NCBI RefSeq assembly: GCF_002127535.1
Contig: NZ_MUBJ01000003.1
Coordinates: 141,909-205,908 of the forward strand
Direction of reading: 5' to 3'
Source of the DNA: Xenorhabdus vietnamensis
Lineage (GTDB): Bacteria; Pseudomonadota; Gammaproteobacteria; Enterobacterales; Enterobacteriaceae
Length of the DNA: 64,000 bases
Shown here: positions 28,575 through 38,129 of the stretch, piece after piece
How positions within the stretch are numbered: position 1 is the first letter of the stretch
Layout: every line of letters begins with the position of its first letter
The notes under the pieces: model-generated
Databases searched by the model: none
What the model was told of the DNA's origin: nothing
What the model saw: the letters and a program-made list of their open reading frames with translations, nothing else
Position numbers and translations under genes: made by a program

Positions 28575-29375
28575 ATGAAACTATTTAAATTTGCATTCTT
28601 ATTTGTTTTTTTACTTCCCGATTATGTGTCAGCGAGAATATCCCCACTCACACAAGATGATTGCCAGAAAATGGAATTGTCTGGTGTGATAATAAAAAAC
28701 AATCCAATACCCTGTAATCGATTAAACGTTGTTAATTTCAAATATATTGACTTCTCTGGAAATGAAAATATCGGTGAAGTCGTTGTTCTTGATGTATTTT
28801 CACCACAGGTTGAAAATATTTTTAACGAATTATTTTCAGTCAGATATCCAATGCATAAAGCATTGGCAATCGAGCATTATAATGGGGATGATAGGGCTTC
28901 CATGCGTGATAATAATACATCAGCATTTAATGGAAGGAAAATCACAGGAGCTTTATCATGGTCAAAGCATGCGTATGGCGCAGCCATAGATATCAACCCG
29001 ATACAGAATCCATTCTTAGGTTTTAAGCATGGCATCCCTTATGTTTTACCTGAGAGTAGCGAAGAAAAATACTTAAATAGAATAGATAAAAGACCCGGGA
29101 AAATAGTTAGAGAAGGGATGGCAGAAAAAGTGCTTGATATCTTTTTTTCGAATGGTTTTATGAGATGGGGAGGGTATTGGGATACACCGATAGATTATCA
29201 GCATTTTGAAGTGGGAAGTATCGGGTTTATTGAGGAATTATTGAAAAAGCCGTTATCCATAGCAAGAGAGGAATTCAAAATTTATGGAAATAATTATAAG
29301 GCGTGTATAAAAAATTCAACTCAACATAATATAGATACTATCAGGGCTATATGCATAGAAAAAAACATAAGATAA
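28575..29375 (+). CDS. Exported M15-family metallopeptidase-like protein
   Basis: A 266-residue protein counted from ATG 28575, which begins MKLFKFAFLFVFLLPDYVSA, a good signal peptide with cleavage after SA; ATGs at 28563 and 28566 and a TTG at 28545 are less likely starts. The VanY/M15 zinc site is visible: SKHAYGAAIDI gives His132 and Asp139, and DYQHFEV gives His210. GGYWDTPIDYQHFE is close to endolysin-type L-alanyl-D-glutamate peptidases (the ChiX group). It would act on peptidoglycan in the periplasm or outside. It stands as an insertion between hldE and ubiK, with no holin nearby, and is AT-richer than hldE, suggesting transfer. Confidence 0.8.
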   Translation: MKLFKFAFLFVFLLPDYVSARISPLTQDDCQKMELSGVIIKNNPIPCNRLNVVNFKYIDFSGNENIGEVVVLDVFSPQVENIFNELFSVRYPMHKALAIEHYNGDDRASMRDNNTSAFNGRKITGALSWSKHAYGAAIDINPIQNPFLGFKHGIPYVLPESSEEKYLNRIDKRPGKIVREGMAEKVLDIFFSNGFMRWGGYWDTPIDYQHFEVGSIGFIEELLKKPLSIAREEFKIYGNNYKACIKNSTQHNIDTIRAICIEKNIR

Positions 29376-29483
29376 TTTCTTAATTATTAGATGGAATAGA
29401 GGTTAAATATCCATTTATGAATGGAAAGGAATACCTGATAGATTTCGAATAGCAGTCCATAAAGCGGAAATTTGAAAAATAGA

Positions 29484-29516
29484 GAGGAGAACTGAGCTGG
29501 GATAGCTATTCTCCTC
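29484..29516 (-). terminator. Terminator of ubiK
   Basis: GAGGAGAA pairs with TTCTCCTC, with an inner AGCT/AGCT pairing; read on the minus strand it is followed by TCTATTTTTC. Just 7 bases downstream of the ubiK stop. Confidence 0.75.
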
Positions 29517-29522
29517 ACACCA

Positions 29523-29798
29523 TTATTCAGCCTGCTGAGTTTTTTTGTCTGATCCTTCCAGGCGGGCTTCCAATTCATTTAAGCGTTGTTCCATTGCGAT
29601 CAATTTCTCGCGGGTGCGCAGCAAAACTTGCGTCTGAACATCAAATTCTTCGCGGTTGACAAGATCCAACTTGCTCAATTGAGATTGCAGAACAGTACGC
29701 AATTTTTTTTCTACATCATCACCAAACTCTTTGACACTTTTCGGCATGGCGTTGTGGAGTTGGCGGGCAATTTGTTCAATTTTCTTTGGATCAAGCAT
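29523..29798 (-). CDS. ubiK: Ubiquinone biosynthesis accessory factor UbiK
   Basis: A 91-residue protein taken from ATG 29798 ([20 protein letters not shown]), matching the E. coli YqiC/UbiK start and with AGGATG upstream. It supports aerobic ubiquinone synthesis with UbiJ and binds lipid through its N-terminal amphipathic helix. The conserved block [20 protein letters not shown] is followed by a C-terminal coiled coil ([11 protein letters not shown]). It is convergent with the M15 gene and divergent from ribB, as in E. coli. Confidence 0.95.
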   Translation of the reverse strand: MLDPKKIEQIARQLHNAMPKSVKEFGDDVEKKLRTVLQSQLSKLDLVNREEFDVQTQVLLRTREKLIAMEQRLNELEARLEGSDKKTQQAE

Positions 29799-29960
29799 GA
29801 TTATCATCCTTTTATATAACGTAACTGTATTTTATAGCGTAACGATGTTGGCAGTATTTTAATACCTCATGGCGAAAGCATAAATGATTGCGAGCCAGGT
29901 TTCATATTTGATTTTGTTGATTGCCCCTGCTGGTTATTAGCGCTATAGTGCAACTGTTTA

Positions 29961-30167
29961 TCTCAGGGCAGGGTGAAAGTCCCTACCGGCGGTAACATGA
30001 AATGTTGAATGATCATTTTATGAAGCCCGCGAGCGCTTTGTTTGTCACTATCCTTTTTTTATTGCTTTTTTAGATTATCTAAAGTGAAGCAATAAGGATT
30101 AAAACAGAGGTCAGCAGATCCAGTGTGATTCTGGAGCCGACGGTGATAGTCCGGATGGGAGAGAATA
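29961..30167 (+). promoter_or_regulatory. FMN riboswitch (RFN element) upstream of ribB
   Basis: The conserved RFN strings are present: CTCAGGGCAGGGTGAAA... at 29962-29978, CCCTACCGGCGGTAA at 29981-29995, AGCCCGCGAGCGC, GTCAGCAGATCCAGTG and GACGGTGATAGTCCGGATGGG. The long arm between (30020-30110) is variable, as in ribB leaders. A small CGAGTG/CGCTCG hairpin at about 30178-30193, with T-rich sequence after it, may be the expression platform. It lowers ribB expression when FMN is high. ATG of ribB lies 121 bases downstream. Confidence 0.95.
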
Positions 30168-30288
30168 ACAGCATCAATCGAGTGCTTGCGCTCGTCTGTT
30201 GTTTTTGTTGCCGTATTTTTGTGCAACATGAACTCCTCAAAATTGCCCTGATTCTGGTAATCCATATACTTAAAGAGGTTTCTTTACC

Positions 30289-30942
30289 ATGAATCAGACG
30301 CTACTTTCCTCATATGGGACACCATTTGAACGTGTTGAACGTGCGCTTGCAGCTTTGCGTGCGGGTCAGGGCGTGATGGTACTGGATGACGAAAATCGTG
30401 AGAATGAAGGTGACATGATTTTCGCCGCTGAAACAATGACTGTAGAGCAAATGGCATTGACTATCCGCCATGGCAGCGGAATTGTTTGCCTTTGCCTGAC
30501 CGAAGAGCGCCGTCAGCAGCTAAAACTGCCAATGATGGTGGAAAGCAACTCTAGCCAGTTTCAAACCGCTTTCACCGTTACGATTGAGGCTGCGCAGGGA
30601 GTGACAACTGGAGTATCTGCGGCTGATCGTATTACAACGATCCGGGCTGCTATTACAGATTATGCACAACCAAATGATTTGAATCGACCTGGGCATGTTT
30701 TTCCCCTGCGTGCGCAATCGGGAGGGGTTTTAACTCGCCGTGGTCACACCGAAGCGACTATTGATTTAGTCAAAATGGCGGGTTTCAAGCCAGCAGGAGT
30801 GTTGTGTGAGTTGACGAATGATGATGGTTCAATGTCTCGTGCTCCTGAAGTGATTGAATTCGCAAAACAGCATGATATGCCGGTAGTCACCATTGAAGAT
30901 TTAGTGGATTACCGCTTAAAAATAGCAAAGGAAGCGAGCTAA
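30289..30942 (+). CDS. ribB: 3,4-dihydroxy-2-butanone 4-phosphate synthase
   Basis: A 217-residue enzyme (E. coli 217) that converts ribulose 5-phosphate to the four-carbon unit of riboflavin. The active-site loop [16 protein letters not shown] (about 33-48), [10 protein letters not shown] and [15 protein letters not shown] are conserved, with the acidic metal-binding residues in place. AGAGG lies upstream of the ATG. It stands alone, controlled by the FMN riboswitch. Confidence 0.99.
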   Translation: MNQTLLSSYGTPFERVERALAALRAGQGVMVLDDENRENEGDMIFAAETMTVEQMALTIRHGSGIVCLCLTEERRQQLKLPMMVESNSSQFQTAFTVTIEAAQGVTTGVSAADRITTIRAAITDYAQPNDLNRPGHVFPLRAQSGGVLTRRGHTEATIDLVKMAGFKPAGVLCELTNDDGSMSRAPEVIEFAKQHDMPVVTIEDLVDYRLKIAKEAS

Positions 30943-31428
30943 TAGATTATTTCATTAGTTTGTTTTATGTTTTAAATTGAAATAATCCCTAAATGATATT
31001 GTTTATACCCAATGGATTTCAAGATGCATCGCGGCGGCAAGGGAGCGAATCCCCGGGAGCATAGATAACTATGTGACCGGGGTGAGTGAGTGCAGCCAAC
31101 AAAGAGGCAACTTGAAAGACGAAGAGTATATTACAATTAGGGCAGAAAACAGATCAGGATAGAATATATCGGTTATACTCAACAGATTTCTAGTTTCAGT
31201 GCCGCAGCACATTATCGCAGTACAGTGGCTTGAAAGATGGGGAGACATGCGCATGTATTTTGAGAGGCTACAGCCCACACCCTGTAGCCTTTCAGTATTT
31301 CTGACACACTCCATCATTTTTGATTGACACTATTCAAGGAAGAAGGGTCTTAATCTTGTCATAATTTTTTTATCATAGTTCAACAATACATGATTCGAAA
31401 TGTTTAATTTGCTGTATAAGGGGCGAAA
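30943..31428. other. ribB-ygiD intergenic region holding an ERIC element
   Basis: A 486-base gap. Apart from the ERIC copy (31004-31130, listed separately) I see no gene or convincing promoter. A frame on the minus strand overlapping the ERIC element is not protein-like. Confidence 0.6.
31004..31130 (+). repeat. ERIC element, full length (127 bp)
   Basis: From TATACCCAATGGATTTC to GAAGAGTATA, exactly 127 bases, the standard ERIC length. It holds the core GAATCCCCGGGAGCATAGAT and TGTGACCGGGGTGAGTGAG and is internally palindromic (CCCCGG / CCGGGG around the centre). It differs from the copy at 62087-62213 at only a few bases. ERIC elements are intergenic and non-autonomous; here it sits downstream of ribB. 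Confidence 0.9.
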
Positions 31429-32205
31429 ATGAGTCTCCTGAGAATGCCTGCTCTATTCATTGGTCATGGTAGCCCAATGAATGCCATTGAAGATAACTGT
31501 TACTCACGCGCTTGGTTTGAACTGGGGGAAAAATTACCCAGACCAAGGGCAATTCTTGTGATTTCCGCGCATTGGTATACGAATGGCACAATTGTGACAG
31601 CGATGGCACAGCCCAGAACTATCCACGATTTTGGTAACTTTCCCCGAGAGTTGCATGAAAAACAATACCCAGCTAAAGGTTTTCCTGAACTGGCTGTATT
31701 AGTACAGGACATCCTTGAACCGATTGAGGTCGAGGTTGATTTTGAAAAATGGGGATTGGATCATGGATCTTGGGGAATACTGGCAAAAATGTACCCAGAT
31801 GCAGATATTCCCGTTGTTCAGCTAAGTATGGATCGCAATCAACCTGCTTCTTTTTATTATGAAATAGGCAAAAAATTAGCTTTTCTGCGGGATGAAGGTG
31901 TTTTAATCATGGGGAGTGGCAATGTTGTACATAACCTGCCAGCCGAAGAACTGGGTGCTGAACCTTTTCCTTGGGCACTTTCTTTTGAGCAGTTTGTGCG
32001 TGAAAGCTTAACCAGCCTGGAAGAGCCTCATCCTCTGTGTCATGCTTTGGACAGGGAAGACGGTTTATTGTCTAATCCGACGCCGGAGCACTTCTTACCG
32101 TTGCTGTATATAATGGGAACATGGAATAAGAAAGAGCCGATTTCAACACCAGTTGAAGGAATTGAAGACGGCTCCTTGAGTATGTTATCTATTCAGATTG
32201 GCTAA
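31429..32205 (+). CDS. ygiD: 4,5-DOPA dioxygenase extradiol family
   Basis: A 258-residue protein of the class III extradiol dioxygenase family that includes YgiD and plant DOPA dioxygenase. Metal ligands fit His in LFIGHGSPMNAIEDN and in SAHWYTNG, plus GLDHGSWGILAKMYPDADIP and IMGSGNVVHNL. E. coli YgiD can cleave L-DOPA; its true substrate is uncertain. AAGGGGCG precedes ATG 31429. Convergent with ygiC, 5 bases from its stop. Confidence 0.93.
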   Translation: MSLLRMPALFIGHGSPMNAIEDNCYSRAWFELGEKLPRPRAILVISAHWYTNGTIVTAMAQPRTIHDFGNFPRELHEKQYPAKGFPELAVLVQDILEPIEVEVDFEKWGLDHGSWGILAKMYPDADIPVVQLSMDRNQPASFYYEIGKKLAFLRDEGVLIMGSGNVVHNLPAEELGAEPFPWALSFEQFVRESLTSLEEPHPLCHALDREDGLLSNPTPEHFLPLLYIMGTWNKKEPISTPVEGIEDGSLSMLSIQIG

Positions 32206-32210
32206 TTGAA

Positions 32211-33371
32211 TTAATCCAAAATAATATGCGGGTAGAAACGTGACAAATCCTGAGTAATCAACTCACGGTCTTCACGGATACAGATACCCGCAGACTGATC
32301 GTCTACCAACCAACTACCGACCAGCACATAGCTATCATCAAATTTCGGCAATGCGTGGAACTGCTGAACAATCATGCCTTCTTCCCCATAAGGGCCATCG
32401 GCACTGGCAACTTCACGACCATTTTCAATGATGCGGATATTAGCACCTTCACGGGAGAACAGTGGCTTAATGACATAGCTATTCATGTCCGAAGGGCGCT
32501 CATCCGCAAAATAAGCCGGCAGAAGGTTAGGATGATTTGGGAACATTTTCCACAACATTGGCAGCAGCGCCTTGTTGGAGATAATGCTTTTCCATGATGG
32601 CTCCAGCCAACGGACGCCGGCATCAGCCAGCTTGGTGGAGAACATCTCACGTAGCATAAATTCCCACGGATACAGTTTAAACAGATTGCTGATAACTTGA
32701 TCCTGCAAATCAGTAAACTGCCCTTTCTCACCCAGCCCGATATCCTCAATAAATAGGAATTCTGTTGGAATACCCGCTTCTGCGGCACAATCCTGTAAGT
32801 ATTGAATTGTGCCACGATCTTCTTCAGTATCCTGACAGCAGGCCATGTGCAGCAGGCCAAATCCATGTTTTTCGCGTAATTGAGCAAATCGTTCAATCAG
32901 CTTTTCTTGCAAGCTATTGAACTGATCTGCATTTGACGGCAGATTGCCGGCATTGATCTGGTCTTCCAACCATATCCACTGAAAGAAAGCAGATTCGTAC
33001 AGGGACGTTGGGGTATCGGCGTTGTTTTCCAGCAACTTAGGCGGATTTTTTCCATCATAGGCCAAATCTAAGCGGGAGTAGAGCGAAGGCTGACTGGTTA
33101 CCCATGAAGAGCGCACAAACTCCCAACAATGTTTTGGGATCTGGAATTTTGTCAGCAGCTCTTCGCTGTCGACTACTTTTTCCACGACCTGCAAACACAT
33201 TTGGTGCAGTTCTACCGTTGCATCTTCAATTTCTTCAATTTGGTTTAGAGTGAACTGGTAATAGGCTTCTTCACTCCAATAAGGCTGGTCGTACATGGTA
33301 TGAAAATTAAAGCCATACTCTGCTGCCTTTTCGCGCCAATCCGGGCGCTCGGTAATACCAATGCGTTTCAT
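32211..33371 (-). CDS. ygiC: Glutathionylspermidine synthase-like ATP-grasp protein YgiC
   Basis: A 386-residue ATP-grasp protein of the glutathionylspermidine synthase C-terminal family. The segments [37 protein letters not shown] (lysine for ATP) and [17 protein letters not shown] are as in E. coli YgiC. It likely ligates a peptide or amine; the substrate is not settled. Together with ygiB it forms a two-gene operon, with its ATG only 6 bases after the ygiB stop, and is convergent with ygiD. Confidence 0.95.
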   Translation of the reverse strand: MKRIGITERPDWREKAAEYGFNFHTMYDQPYWSEEAYYQFTLNQIEEIEDATVELHQMCLQVVEKVVDSEELLTKFQIPKHCWEFVRSSWVTSQPSLYSRLDLAYDGKNPPKLLENNADTPTSLYESAFFQWIWLEDQINAGNLPSNADQFNSLQEKLIERFAQLREKHGFGLLHMACCQDTEEDRGTIQYLQDCAAEAGIPTEFLFIEDIGLGEKGQFTDLQDQVISNLFKLYPWEFMLREMFSTKLADAGVRWLEPSWKSIISNKALLPMLWKMFPNHPNLLPAYFADERPSDMNSYVIKPLFSREGANIRIIENGREVASADGPYGEEGMIVQQFHALPKFDDSYVLVGSWLVDDQSAGICIREDRELITQDLSRFYPHIILD

Positions 33372-33377
33372 CGTTAA

Positions 33378-34079
33378 TTAACCACCCATTGATCGGGAAG
33401 AGTGGGAACTTGAGCTGGCAGACGAACGCTGCATGGCAGATTGTTTCGCCACAGACTCACCGAACCCGCCGCGGGTAATCGTAGTTGTGGTTGCGGGTTT
33501 TGGTGCCATTGCCGTTTTTGGCACTGTCATGCTGCGGCCGCCAGCGGTAGCTGGGCCATAGCTTTTGCCTGTTGCATCAACAAACTTGCCATTAGCTGGG
33601 CTGGAGGCCGATTTTGATGTAAACAGCGGTTGCGATGGTGCAGAGCTGCCGCCCATTAAGCGTCCCATCATATAACCTGCCATCAAAGGCATCCAGAAAC
33701 TGCCGCTGCTATTTTGCGCCTGAGCCTGAGGTTGGCCGACTCCTGCCTGCGCTGGGGGTTGGGTACATTGTTGTTCACCGAATTCAGCAACGCACGCTTC
33801 TCGAGTAGCATATTTCGGTGCGGTTTTTTCCGCTTCTTTCAGGGCGTTGTTGTAGGCAGTCTTGCATTGCTCACTTTTAGAAGGATTCGCCTGGGAGCAC
33901 TCATCGGCATTGGTATAGAGTGACACCGTTTCATCGTTCTGTTCACAGGCCGATAGTATAAAAACAGCACTGACAGCGAGGGCTACTGGTGCCAGACGAT
34001 AGCTTCGCCAAGTTTTGCGGAAAGAATCGCGGTTTATCTCTTTTGTCCGTTTCCTGGGTGTTAAAGAAATAATTGTCAT
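33378..34079 (-). CDS. ygiB: Lipoprotein-like membrane protein YgiB family
   Basis: About 233 residues, taken from ATG 34079. The body matches E. coli YgiB: a hydrophobic helix ([20 protein letters not shown], with a lipobox-like SAC), [37 protein letters not shown] and a Ser/Gly-rich end in RSMGG. The E. coli start aligns with RKRTKEI, where no start codon exists here, so the true start is at 34079, 34088 or upstream. It is cotranscribed with ygiC, in the tolC neighbourhood. YgiBC is linked to outer-membrane permeability in E. coli; a direct role is not established. Confidence 0.88.
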   Translation of the reverse strand: MTIISLTPRKRTKEINRDSFRKTWRSYRLAPVALAVSAVFILSACEQNDETVSLYTNADECSQANPSKSEQCKTAYNNALKEAEKTAPKYATREACVAEFGEQQCTQPPAQAGVGQPQAQAQNSSGSFWMPLMAGYMMGRLMGGSSAPSQPLFTSKSASSPANGKFVDATGKSYGPATAGGRSMTVPKTAMAPKPATTTTITRGGFGESVAKQSAMQRSSASSSSHSSRSMGG

Positions 34080-34183
34080 AGGGAGCATCCATCTTGAAGG
34101 TATCTGGTTAAGATTAAGAGCATATCCCATTTATGGTACCCAATAGGATTGGCTCTCAGGGCTATGCATTAAGGGTTATGCTT

Positions 34184-34219
34184 AAAAAGCAGCCCACTCA
34201 ATCGGTGGGCCGCTTTTTT
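34184..34219 (-). terminator. Terminator of tolC
   Basis: AAAAAGC-A-GCCCAC pairs with GTGGGC-C-GCTTTTT around a 7-base loop, with T/A runs on both flanks. On the minus strand it ends the tolC transcript, 60 bases past its stop. Confidence 0.88.
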
Positions 34220-34279
34220 AATAATTAGTATAGCGTTTTTAATATAACGTTTTTCGATCGCGAACGACAGTATATTAAT

Positions 34280-35644
34280 TCAGCGATATAATGGTGTTTT
34301 CATCTCTTTAATGATGCTACTGGCAGCAGTTGAAATTTGTTCACCTAACATTTTATTCAATGCTATCAAATCGTTTTCATTCAAAGTGCCACGGGCTTGT
34401 TGAATTTGTAGTTGGGAAAGCAGGTAATTATAACGAGCCTTGGACAGATCTTGTTTGGCTTGGTACAGCTTTGTTGTCAAGTCCAGAACATCCACGATAG
34501 TACGGGTTCCCACCTGATAACCCGCTTCTGTTGAATCCAATGAACTTTGTGCAGAGAGTACAGCCTGTTTGTTGGCTTCAACACTACTGATGGCCGCAGA
34601 AATATTATTGGAGGAAGAATGCACTTCTTGTATCACTTTGCGATAGGTGTTTTCCAGCTCCTGGCTAGTGCTGATGAAATTATATTTTTCTTGTTCTACT
34701 TGAGAATAAGTTGCACCACCATTAAATAGTGGAAGTTCTAATTTTAAACTTACGGAATTATCACCTGAGTAATCATTTCCATATTTAGCACCACGACTAT
34801 GGGAGTTAGTGATACCAGTACTTGCCGCTAAATTAACGGTCGGCATATAGCCAGTTTGGGCATTTTTAATTTTTTCGCGGCTTAAATCTTGTTTTAAGCG
34901 AGCTGACAGTAGGTTCAGGTTACGGTTTTCTGCTTCTTTCAGCACATTATTGGCTGGTTCAGGTTGTTTGGTTTTAAACTGGTCAATATTCAATGAGGCT
35001 AGTTGTGGATAGTAGACCCCCGTGATCAAGCGCAGTTTCTCCAACGCATTGTCCAGGTTGTTACGGTTGGAAACTTCCTGTGCCAGAATTGAATCGTATT
35101 GGGCGCGGGCATTCTGCACGTCGGTAATGGCAACCAAGCCGACATTAAAGCGTTGGGTAGATTGATCCAATTGGCGGTACAGTGAGGCTTTCTGGGCTTC
35201 GGTAAATGTTAGGGTATCGATTGTATTAAGAACATCAAAATAAGCTTGAGCGGTGTCCAGAATTAATTTTTGTTGGGCCATCTGGAAACTGATATCTGCA
35301 ATACCGGCACTTTTCTCAGATTGATTCAGTTGGTTCCATTTCGCCATATCAAAGATAGTTTGAGTCAAGTTTAGGCTTGCACTTGTGCCATGAGATTCTA
35401 AATCTCTTTTGTCGCGAAAGGTTTTGCCATAACTGGCGCCAGCACTCAGACTCAACTGAGGCAGTAAACTACCACGCGTTATATTAATGTTTTCAACAAC
35501 CGAATTGCGGTCAGCTTGTGCCTTAAGCAACTCGGGGTTTGTTTCTTTTGCCTGCTGATAAATCTGTAGCAGATCCGCTGCGTGGCTTGAAGTACTAAAA
35601 CCTACCAGATTCATAGCGATAAAAAGAGAGAGCAATTTTTTCAT
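34280..35644 (-). CDS. tolC: Outer membrane channel TolC
   Basis: A 454-residue outer-membrane efflux channel. Start set at ATG 35644, where MKKLLSLFIAMNLVGFSTSS begins with a signal peptide (cleavage after SHA, mature ADLLQIYQQAKETNP); the frame upstream is not conserved. The two repeated outer-membrane factor domains are visible (AQAYFDVLNTIDTLTFTEA; GYQVGTRTIVDVLDLTTKLY). E. coli TolC is longer (493), the difference lying in the C-terminal tail after QIQQARGTLNENDL, so this is a short-tail form. It works with AcrAB-like pumps and type I secretion systems. Divergent from nudF, as in E. coli. Confidence 0.95.
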   Translation of the reverse strand: MKKLLSLFIAMNLVGFSTSSHAADLLQIYQQAKETNPELLKAQADRNSVVENINITRGSLLPQLSLSAGASYGKTFRDKRDLESHGTSASLNLTQTIFDMAKWNQLNQSEKSAGIADISFQMAQQKLILDTAQAYFDVLNTIDTLTFTEAQKASLYRQLDQSTQRFNVGLVAITDVQNARAQYDSILAQEVSNRNNLDNALEKLRLITGVYYPQLASLNIDQFKTKQPEPANNVLKEAENRNLNLLSARLKQDLSREKIKNAQTGYMPTVNLAASTGITNSHSRGAKYGNDYSGDNSVSLKLELPLFNGGATYSQVEQEKYNFISTSQELENTYRKVIQEVHSSSNNISAAISSVEANKQAVLSAQSSLDSTEAGYQVGTRTIVDVLDLTTKLYQAKQDLSKARYNYLLSQLQIQQARGTLNENDLIALNKMLGEQISTAASSIIKEMKTPLYR

Positions 35645-35863
35645 TTGCGTTCCTTGTTGTGCAGCTATTTTACTTAAGTTGCCTCTGCATAAAAAACCAA
35701 TACCACAGATTCTAGCAGAGAATGCCAGCAGGGTAGGGTGGCTGTTTGTGCCATATTGTCTCATTTTTCGACTTATTTGTATCATCAAAAGGAATTTATT
35801 TAGATCAATGTAGAAAAATGCATTTTAATAATAGGAAATTTTAAAAAATAATCAGGAGATTTT

Positions 35864-36496
35864 ATGAGTGAAGATCTTGGCTCGCCATGTATTTTTACTA
35901 AACAAGATGTTGAAGTTATTTCCCAAAAAACGCTTTATCGCGGTTTTTTCAAAGTGACTGAATATCAATTCAGGCATCGGCTGTTTCGGGGAGGCTGGAG
36001 TGAAACAATTAAACGGGAAGTTTTTGAACGCGGTCATGCCAGTGTTTTGCTGCCTTATGACCCGGTGCGCGATGAAGTGGTTTTGATTGAACAAATCCGT
36101 ATTCCGGCGATTGAAACCAGTCATACGCCGTGGTTGCTGGAGGTAATTGCCGGCATGATTGAGGAGGGAGAAAACGCTGAACAGGTAGTCCGCCGTGAGG
36201 CAGTGGAAGAAGCGGGTATTGAGGTTAAGCGTTGTCAGCCTGCGTTGAGTTATCTTTCCAGCCCCGGTGGCACAACAGAACGCATGAATATTTTTGTCGG
36301 TGAAGTCGATGCCTCTACCGCGTCAGGGATTCATGGTCTGGAAGGTGAACATGAAGATATTCGCGTTCTGGTTGTCAGCCGTGAACAAGCCTATCAGTGG
36401 GTAGAAAGGGGAATTATCGATAATGCTGCTTCGGTTATTGCGATACAGTGGTTGGCATTGCACCATGAAAAGATTAAAAAAGAATGGCTGGAGTAA
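35864..36496 (+). CDS. nudF: ADP-ribose diphosphatase
   Basis: A 210-residue Nudix hydrolase (E. coli 209) that splits ADP-ribose to AMP and ribose 5-phosphate. The Nudix box lies at about 97-119: G-MIEEGENAEQVVR-REAVEEAGI, with the REAVEEAG core. TEYQFRHRLFRGGWSETIKR and ASVLLPYDPVRDEVVLIEQI are family segments. AGGAG precedes ATG 35864. Divergent from tolC and followed by cpdA on the same strand, without the yqiB gene that lies between them in E. coli. Confidence 0.96.
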   Translation: MSEDLGSPCIFTKQDVEVISQKTLYRGFFKVTEYQFRHRLFRGGWSETIKREVFERGHASVLLPYDPVRDEVVLIEQIRIPAIETSHTPWLLEVIAGMIEEGENAEQVVRREAVEEAGIEVKRCQPALSYLSSPGGTTERMNIFVGEVDASTASGIHGLEGEHEDIRVLVVSREQAYQWVERGIIDNAASVIAIQWLALHHEKIKKEWLE

Positions 36497-36593
36497 TTTA
36501 CGTTGGAAAATGGGAAATGTGTTCCAGCCTGCAGATCTTTTGCATAAAGACACGTTAAAATAATTCTTATGATCGATAGTAAAAGGAAACCTT

Positions 36594-37448
36594 TTGGAAA
36601 GCCTGCTTGAAATACCTGTGGCAGAAGGTGCCACAGCCAGAATACTACAAATCACCGATACGCACCTTTTTGCCAATAAAGGCGACTCATTGCTCGGAAT
36701 CAATACCTATCGCAGTTATCATGCGGTATTGGATATGATTCTGGAGCAAAATCTCGATATTGACTTGATCGTTGCAACAGGTGATTTGGTACAGGATCAG
36801 ACTATCAATGCCTATCAGCATTTTGCTGAGGGAATTGCCCGTTTACCTGTGCCTTGTGTTTGGTTGCCGGGCAACCACGATTATCAGCCAGCAATGGTTG
36901 ATACGTTGGCAGCCGCAGGAATTTCACCTTCCAAGCAGATATTCATCGGGCAGCATTGGCAGTTGGTTATGCTGGACAGTCAGGTACAGGGTGTTCCTCA
37001 TGGAGAATTGACGGATTATCAGCTTGAGTGGATGAAAAAATGCTTGGATGAGAACAGAGATCGCCATACGATTATTATGCTTCATCACCATCCAGTGCCA
37101 TCTGGATGTACATGGCTGGATCAGCACAGTTTGCGTAATGCCCCCGAATTGTCTGAGTATTTAAAAGGCAGAACACAGGTGAAAGCCATACTGTGCGGGC
37201 ATATCCATCAAGAAGTTGATGAAATGTGGAATGGTATTCGTGTTATGGCAACACCATCAACTTCTGTGCAATTTAAGCCACATTGTACTAATTTTATGCT
37301 TGATACAGTGGCACCGGGATGGCGTTATCTCGAACTGTCTGTGGCTGGCAATTCTGTGACTGGTAATAAAGAAGCGAAACTGCAAACACAGGTTCACAGG
37401 CTGAAGAGTAACGAGTTTTGCCCGGATTTAGATTCGGACGGGTATTAA
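36594..37448 (+). CDS. cpdA: 3',5'-cyclic AMP phosphodiesterase
   Basis: A 284-residue metallophosphoesterase that degrades cAMP. Metal-binding motifs: [37 protein letters not shown] and [11 protein letters not shown] use the TTG at 36594, with AAAGGAAACC upstream, since [11 protein letters not shown] aligns with the E. coli start; E. coli also uses an unusual start here, to my memory. The end TAA overlaps the yqiA ATG by one base, so the two are coupled. It controls cAMP-CRP signalling. Confidence 0.95.
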   Translation: MESLLEIPVAEGATARILQITDTHLFANKGDSLLGINTYRSYHAVLDMILEQNLDIDLIVATGDLVQDQTINAYQHFAEGIARLPVPCVWLPGNHDYQPAMVDTLAAAGISPSKQIFIGQHWQLVMLDSQVQGVPHGELTDYQLEWMKKCLDENRDRHTIIMLHHHPVPSGCTWLDQHSLRNAPELSEYLKGRTQVKAILCGHIHQEVDEMWNGIRVMATPSTSVQFKPHCTNFMLDTVAPGWRYLELSVAGNSVTGNKEAKLQTQVHRLKSNEFCPDLDSDGY

Positions 37449-38056
37449 TGTCGACGTTACTTTATTTACATGGTTTCAATAGTTCGCCTCAATCAGCAAA
37501 AGCGAATGAGCTGAAAATCTGGCTGCACCAGCAGCATCCTGAAATTGACATGCTGGTGCCGCAATTACCTTCTTATCCTGAAGAGGCGGCCATCTTATTG
37601 GAAGAACTGGTCATGGAACGCGCCGGTGAAAATATCGGGCTGGTAGGTTCTTCCTTGGGCGGTTATCTGGCTATCTGGCTTTCCCAGTGCTTTGGTTTGC
37701 CCGCTGTGGTCGTCAATCCTGCGGTACGTCCATTCGACTTGCTTCAAAATTATCTTGGGGAAAACGTGAATCCCTATACCGAAGAGCGGTATACTCTTGA
37801 ACAAAGTCACATACATGATCTCAAAGTGATGCACATTGACCCGCTTGAATCGCCTGATCTTATCTGGCTATTGCAGCAAACAGGGGATGAAGTGCTCGAT
37901 TACCGACAAGCCGTTGCTTACCTGATGCAGTGTCGGCAGACGGTCGAATCCGGTGGGAATCATGCTTTTATTGGCTTCGAATACTATTTCCCTCAAATCA
38001 TCGACTTCTTGGGGCTGACCAGTGGCAATAGTAAAAAAATTGCCAAAAATAGGTAA
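37448..38056 (+). CDS. yqiA: Alpha/beta-fold esterase YqiA
   Basis: A 202-residue alpha/beta hydrolase. I take ATG 37448, overlapping the cpdA stop (TAATG), so that it begins [20 protein letters not shown] as in E. coli YqiA. The nucleophile elbow [15 protein letters not shown] gives the catalytic Ser, a late Asp comes near [15 protein letters not shown], and the His in [14 protein letters not shown] completes the triad. It hydrolyses short acyl esters in vitro in E. coli; the natural substrate is unknown. It precedes parE by 73 bases on the same strand, as in E. coli. Confidence 0.95.
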   Translation: MSTLLYLHGFNSSPQSAKANELKIWLHQQHPEIDMLVPQLPSYPEEAAILLEELVMERAGENIGLVGSSLGGYLAIWLSQCFGLPAVVVNPAVRPFDLLQNYLGENVNPYTEERYTLEQSHIHDLKVMHIDPLESPDLIWLLQQTGDEVLDYRQAVAYLMQCRQTVESGGNHAFIGFEYYFPQIIDFLGLTSGNSKKIAKNR

Positions 38057-38129
38057 GCGACTGGTATTATCAACAGTATATCAATACTGATTGGCCCTCT
38101 ATTAACGAAGCAACCGACAGAATTACAAC

